Positions 61,519-64,000 of a stretch of 64,000 bases of DNA are shown one piece after another. The notes below the pieces were generated by a model. That model worked only from the letters and a program-made list of their open reading frames with translations, was not told the origin of the DNA and did no database searches. Origin of the DNA: Halorussus vallis. Its GTDB lineage: Archaea; Halobacteriota; Halobacteria; Halobacteriales; Haladaptataceae. Both the position numbers and the translations under genes were made by a program. Positions within the stretch are counted from its first letter, which is position 1. The number at the start of each line of letters is the position of its first letter. The stretch spans positions 1-64,000 of the forward strand of contig NZ_CP100003.1 in NCBI RefSeq assembly GCF_024138165.1, written 5' to 3'.

Positions 61519-61560
61519 TTAACCAACAATAGCAGCTTTGCCGCTCCTGATGTTGGTTAA
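61519..61560. promoter_or_regulatory. Palindromic site F
   Basis: Arms TTAACCAACA at 61519-61528 and TGTTGGTTAA at 61551-61560, spacer 22 bp. It sits between the DUF932-like gene and the stop of a small zinc-binding gene, and marks the right edge of the block that starts at site E. Confidence 0.85.
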
Positions 61561-61561
61561 T

Positions 61562-61828
61562 TCACAGCTGATATCGTGCCTCAAGTGGTTCGATCTCTCC
61601 GGCGTGGACGAGACTCGTCTGTGAGTCTGCCTCTTCGTGAAGAAGATCGACGAGTGCGAACTGCGCGCAGGCAGTGAACGAGCATTCCTCGTCGAGACAC
61701 CACACATCGGCGTAGGCAATGTCGGTCTGCTCACCAGCGTAGATGGGTTTCCCGATGCCAAGGTGAGATTCGCAGTCGTCACGGGGGCAGATCGGCTCGA
61801 TACGCGTGAACGTGGATGTGTCTTCCAT
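61562..61828 (-). CDS. Small Cys-rich plasmid protein
   Basis: From ATG 61828 (or 61837) the protein has 88 residues. CPRDDCESHLG and VWCLDEECSFTAC form two Cys pairs that likely bind one zinc ion. Acidic otherwise. The start at 61837 overlaps the stop of the upstream gene, so they are coupled. Function unknown. Confidence 0.6.
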   Translation of the reverse strand: MEDTSTFTRIEPICPRDDCESHLGIGKPIYAGEQTDIAYADVWCLDEECSFTACAQFALVDLLHEEADSQTSLVHAGEIEPLEARYQL

Positions 61829-61836
61829 CGAATTCA

Positions 61837-62256
61837 TCAGTAGGGAGAGTAATTCGGCGTGATATCGCCGGTCAGGACACTGCTCTCGACGGCGTCGCTT
61901 TCACTGCCCTCGAGATCGACGATTCGATAGACGGCGTCACCGCTCCACTCGCAGTGGACACTGGAACACATCGCACTTGCGTACGCGCCGTTCTCGTTAT
62001 CAAGGTGGACGCTCAGGAGGTCGAGACGCTCGCTACAGAGCGGACACTCTGCCGGAACCTGTACATACCGATAGCCCGTCGCGACGGTGATATCGTCCTG
62101 GTCGACCTCGACGCCGTGACGCTCCCCGAGCCGGTCTCGGACCGCTACGCGAATATCGTCGAGGAGTGCATGGCGCACGTCCTCGTCGACGGGGAGATCG
62201 ACGCCGTCGACGGTAATCGTTAGCCGGTACGCTGTCGTCTGGTCTGCATCTTCCAT
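61837..62256 (-). CDS. Zinc-binding plasmid protein
   Basis: From ATG 62256, preceded by GAGGTGAC, the protein has 139 residues. A helical acidic part is followed by CPLCSERLDLL and MCSSVHCEWSG, two Cys pairs forming a zinc ribbon. It leads a two-gene operon with the small Cys-rich gene. Palindromic site G and the hairpin lie upstream. Function unknown. Confidence 0.65.
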   Translation of the reverse strand: MEDADQTTAYRLTITVDGVDLPVDEDVRHALLDDIRVAVRDRLGERHGVEVDQDDITVATGYRYVQVPAECPLCSERLDLLSVHLDNENGAYASAMCSSVHCEWSGDAVYRIVDLEGSESDAVESSVLTGDITPNYSPY

Positions 62257-62291
62257 TCTGGTCACCTCTGGGGGCACGTCTGCTCGCGCCC

Positions 62292-62315
62292 GCGCCCCTC
62301 TCGGGCGCTCAAAAA
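62292..62315. promoter_or_regulatory. GC-rich hairpin and T-run before the zinc-binding gene
   Basis: GCGCCCCTCTCGGGCGC followed by TCAAAAA, 36-59 bp before ATG 62256. Palindromic site G begins 20 bp further upstream. Confidence 0.55.
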
Positions 62316-62334
62316 CCACCAGTCGCACCCAGTG

Positions 62335-62374
62335 TTAACCAACAGCAGCAGTGAAACGGCCTCTTGTTGGTTAA
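62335..62374. promoter_or_regulatory. Palindromic site G
   Basis: Arms TTAACCAACA at 62335-62344 and TGTTGGTTAA at 62365-62374, spacer 20 bp. The right flank TTGGTTAATTCA is shared with site F. Confidence 0.85.
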
Positions 62375-62476
62375 TTCAACTAACACCCCTTCGACTGTCA
62401 CGACAGACTTGCGTGTTCGTCGGACCCCGCTCGGGGAATGAGTCCCAATCTTTAAGACGAATCGAGAAAATACAAT

Positions 62477-62629
62477 ATGATGGTGATGGCTCAGAGCACT
62501 CTCGATCGCATCTGGAATCGGCTCGTAGACCGCTACAACCAGGATGATGAGGCAGATTGCTGCGGCCCCACTATCGAAGAAGACCAATCTGACTCCGCAG
62601 AATCCGAGTCGGAACCCTGCTGCGAATAA
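62477..62629 (+). CDS. 50-residue protein with two CC pairs
   Basis: An ATG at 62477 (or the codons at 62480 and 62486) opens a frame of up to 50 codons, MAQSTLDRIWNRLVDRY then ADCCGPTIEEDQ, ending in SEPCCE. The length, acidic composition and a TTTAAG box about 24 bp upstream support a real gene. Two vicinal Cys pairs in so small a protein suggest binding of As(III), Hg(II) or Cu(I). It ends 21 bp before arsR and is likely its operon partner, perhaps a carrier to the permease. Confidence 0.6.
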   Translation: MMVMAQSTLDRIWNRLVDRYNQDDEADCCGPTIEEDQSDSAESESEPCCE

Positions 62630-62650
62630 ACCAAACCGTACAATTCCAAT

Positions 62651-63034
62651 ATGTCTGAAACAGAGTCACCGCCGGAGGATGCCCAGGATGCACTCGAACG
62701 GCTCTACGATGATCCAGCGGCCCGGATTGCCGCCTTACAAGACGTCCGGCCATCTGAACAGGATGTCGCCGGTCAGGAGACTGTCTTCAAAGCCCTCGGA
62801 AATGAAGATCGACTCCGCGTTCTCGAGGCGCTCCGTGATTCAGAGTGCTGTGGCTGTGAATTACAGGTCGTCCTCGACGCCCCACAATCGACCGTCGCCA
62901 CGCACCTCCGGAAGCTGAAAGAGGCAGGCCTGGTGAAATCGCGGAAGAAGGGGAAGTGGAGCTACTACCGTATCGCCGACACCGCGGTCTTCGAACTACT
63001 CGACCTCGCTCACGCGATCCAGGAGGACGCCTAA
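62651..63034 (+). CDS. arsR: ArsR-family repressor
   Basis: The 127-residue protein has [36 protein letters not shown] and a [15 protein letters not shown] recognition helix. The CCGC cluster right before that helix is the usual As(III)/Sb(III) sensing position of ArsR. It is one base apart from the permease gene, so it controls that operon. N-terminal 35 residues are an extra acidic segment. Confidence 0.88.
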   Translation: MSETESPPEDAQDALERLYDDPAARIAALQDVRPSEQDVAGQETVFKALGNEDRLRVLEALRDSECCGCELQVVLDAPQSTVATHLRKLKEAGLVKSRKKGKWSYYRIADTAVFELLDLAHAIQEDA

Positions 63035-63035
63035 G

Positions 63036-63995
63036 ATGCTTCCACCAGGTCTTGGCGAGGCACTCTTGGATTCCTGGGACTACTTCCTCCACCTCGCCGT
63101 CATTCTCGTCCCGCTATTCATCGGGGCTTCGTTCCTCGTGGGCCTCGCGCAAGAGTACCTACCCCCGGAGAAAGTCGAGCGCAAGCTCCGCGGCCACGAT
63201 GAAGGAACCGGCAACGTCGCTGCCGCTGGATTAGGAGCTGTCACGCCGTTCTGTTCGTGTTCGACGGTTCCCGTCCTCGCCGGGTTGCTCCAAGCAGGGG
63301 CACCGCTCGGACTCGCGTTCTCGTTCCTGCTCGCATCGCCCCTCGTCAATGAGATCGCTATCCTCCTGCTTATCGGCCTCTTCGGAATTGAAGTCACTGT
63401 CTACTACGTCCTCATCACGTTCGTTGCCGCTGTCATCGGTGGCATCGTCATCGGACGGCTCGGATTGGTCGAGCACGTCAAAGATGTCCGTGTCGTCGAA
63501 GAGACGAACCAGGCCGTCGCAACGGACGGTGGGACGGCTGACTGCTGTGCAGGTAGTCCAGTTACGGCGAACCAGACGCACAGACAGCACGTCGAGACGG
63601 CCGCACGTGAAGCGTGGTCGTTCTTCGTCGATACGCTCCCGTACTTGATTCTGGGGATGACGCTCGGGGCGCTGATTCATGGTGTCGTTCCCGTCGACGT
63701 GCTCCACGCCGTCCTCGGGTCGGAGAATCCGCTGGCCGTGCCACTGGCGGCGGTGGCCGGTGCGCCGGTCTACATCAGCCTCAGCGGGATGCTCCCCATC
63801 GCGGCGTCCCTGAGTGAACAGGGGATTGCTATCGGGACTGTCCTCGCGTTCGTCGTCGGTGGCGCGGGCGTGAGCATTCCGAACCTGATTCTACTGAATA
63901 AGCTCTTCGAGCGCCGGCTGTTATTCGTCTACGCTGGTACTGTCGTCACGATTGGAGTCGTCGTTGGTGTCGTGTTCAACGTCTTCATCGTCTGA
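63036..63995 (+). CDS. ArsP-type permease (SO_0444/DUF318 family)
   Basis: The 319-residue protein has about eight TM segments, [19 protein letters not shown] in TM2-3 (C73, C75) and [12 protein letters not shown], which mark this permease family; a second half repeats the layout ([22 protein letters not shown]). A cytosolic loop holds a CC pair near residue 169. Relatives export trivalent organoarsenicals or other thiophilic compounds. The arsR gene just upstream supports arsenic or a related metalloid. The stop codon lies 5 bp before the window end. Confidence 0.85.
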   Translation: MLPPGLGEALLDSWDYFLHLAVILVPLFIGASFLVGLAQEYLPPEKVERKLRGHDEGTGNVAAAGLGAVTPFCSCSTVPVLAGLLQAGAPLGLAFSFLLASPLVNEIAILLLIGLFGIEVTVYYVLITFVAAVIGGIVIGRLGLVEHVKDVRVVEETNQAVATDGGTADCCAGSPVTANQTHRQHVETAAREAWSFFVDTLPYLILGMTLGALIHGVVPVDVLHAVLGSENPLAVPLAAVAGAPVYISLSGMLPIAASLSEQGIAIGTVLAFVVGGAGVSIPNLILLNKLFERRLLFVYAGTVVTIGVVVGVVFNVFIV

Positions 63996-64000
63996 GTCCC

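Noticed and set aside
32247-62374. Palindromes as simple transcription terminators
   Set aside because: No T-run follows the second arm, the spacers are long, and most sites lie upstream of gene starts rather than after stops.
1-64000. tRNA or rRNA genes
   Set aside because: I saw no cloverleaf with a matching T-loop and anticodon stem, and no rRNA-like conserved stretch.

Overview
The window looks like a stretch of a large haloarchaeal plasmid, or a plasmid-derived part of a haloarchaeal genome. The evidence is high GC, strongly acidic proteins, leaderless genes with TATA boxes about 27 bases before the start codon, Tat signals, two Orc1/Cdc6 proteins, an origin with ORB-type repeats, a ParA partition locus, and many haloarchaea-specific families. 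All functions are read from sequence motifs; no database search was possible.

Layout. 1-12 kb is AT-richer and mosaic: the end of a Cys-rich secreted protein resembling halocin C8 precursors with a small membrane protein, two large DDE transposases, small membrane proteins, and a Tat-exported four-repeat surface protein with a partner gene. 12.7-14.3 kb is a partition locus whose 9-bp-phased CGTT repeats lie both upstream of parA and inside the coding sequence of its partner. 14.3-30.2 kb is a defence island: an AbiE-like HTH/nucleotidyltransferase pair, a tyrosine recombinase, an Eco57I/PglX-type DNA methyltransferase, an opposed second copy lacking the N-terminal part, a PLD-nuclease/SNF2 helicase fusion, and a five-gene operon with a TIR protein and RipA-like membrane protein. 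The two methyltransferase genes share a perfect 54-bp inverted repeat in the same reading frame. Inversion would join the promoter and N-terminal part to the other C-terminal part, which looks like a specificity switch and is the most interesting single find.

30.4-45.8 kb is the plasmid core: Orc1/Cdc6, an SRAP protein, a GmrSD-like nuclease, a RecA-like/PolB2-like module that may be an archaeal mutasome, a second Orc1/Cdc6 beside its origin (38.1-40.1 kb), a second HTH/nucleotidyltransferase pair, a SWIM protein, a frameshifted ArdC-like antirestriction gene and a DUF6610 protein that may resemble TGT/DpdA enzymes. 46-60.3 kb is a metal-resistance block: HMA chaperone and P1B ATPase, an ArsR-like regulator, nickel exporter and NikR, MerA-like oxidoreductase with CopZ-like protein, MerB, MerA, an ArsR regulator and an unusual operon of CC-motif membrane proteins with a zinc-finger/thioredoxin/DUF3105 fusion. 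60.4-62.3 kb returns to plasmid-core genes, and 62.5-64 kb is an ArsR/ArsP-type permease operon led by a tiny CC protein.

Seven copies of one palindrome (TTAACCAACA, 13-22 bp, TGTTGGTTAA) occur between 32.2 and 62.4 kb. Most lie upstream of plasmid-core genes, often with a GC-rich hairpin and T-run between palindrome and gene. They also bracket cargo: sites A and B enclose the GmrSD gene, E and F the metal block. They may be operators of a plasmid-wide regulon, boundaries of exchangeable modules, or both.
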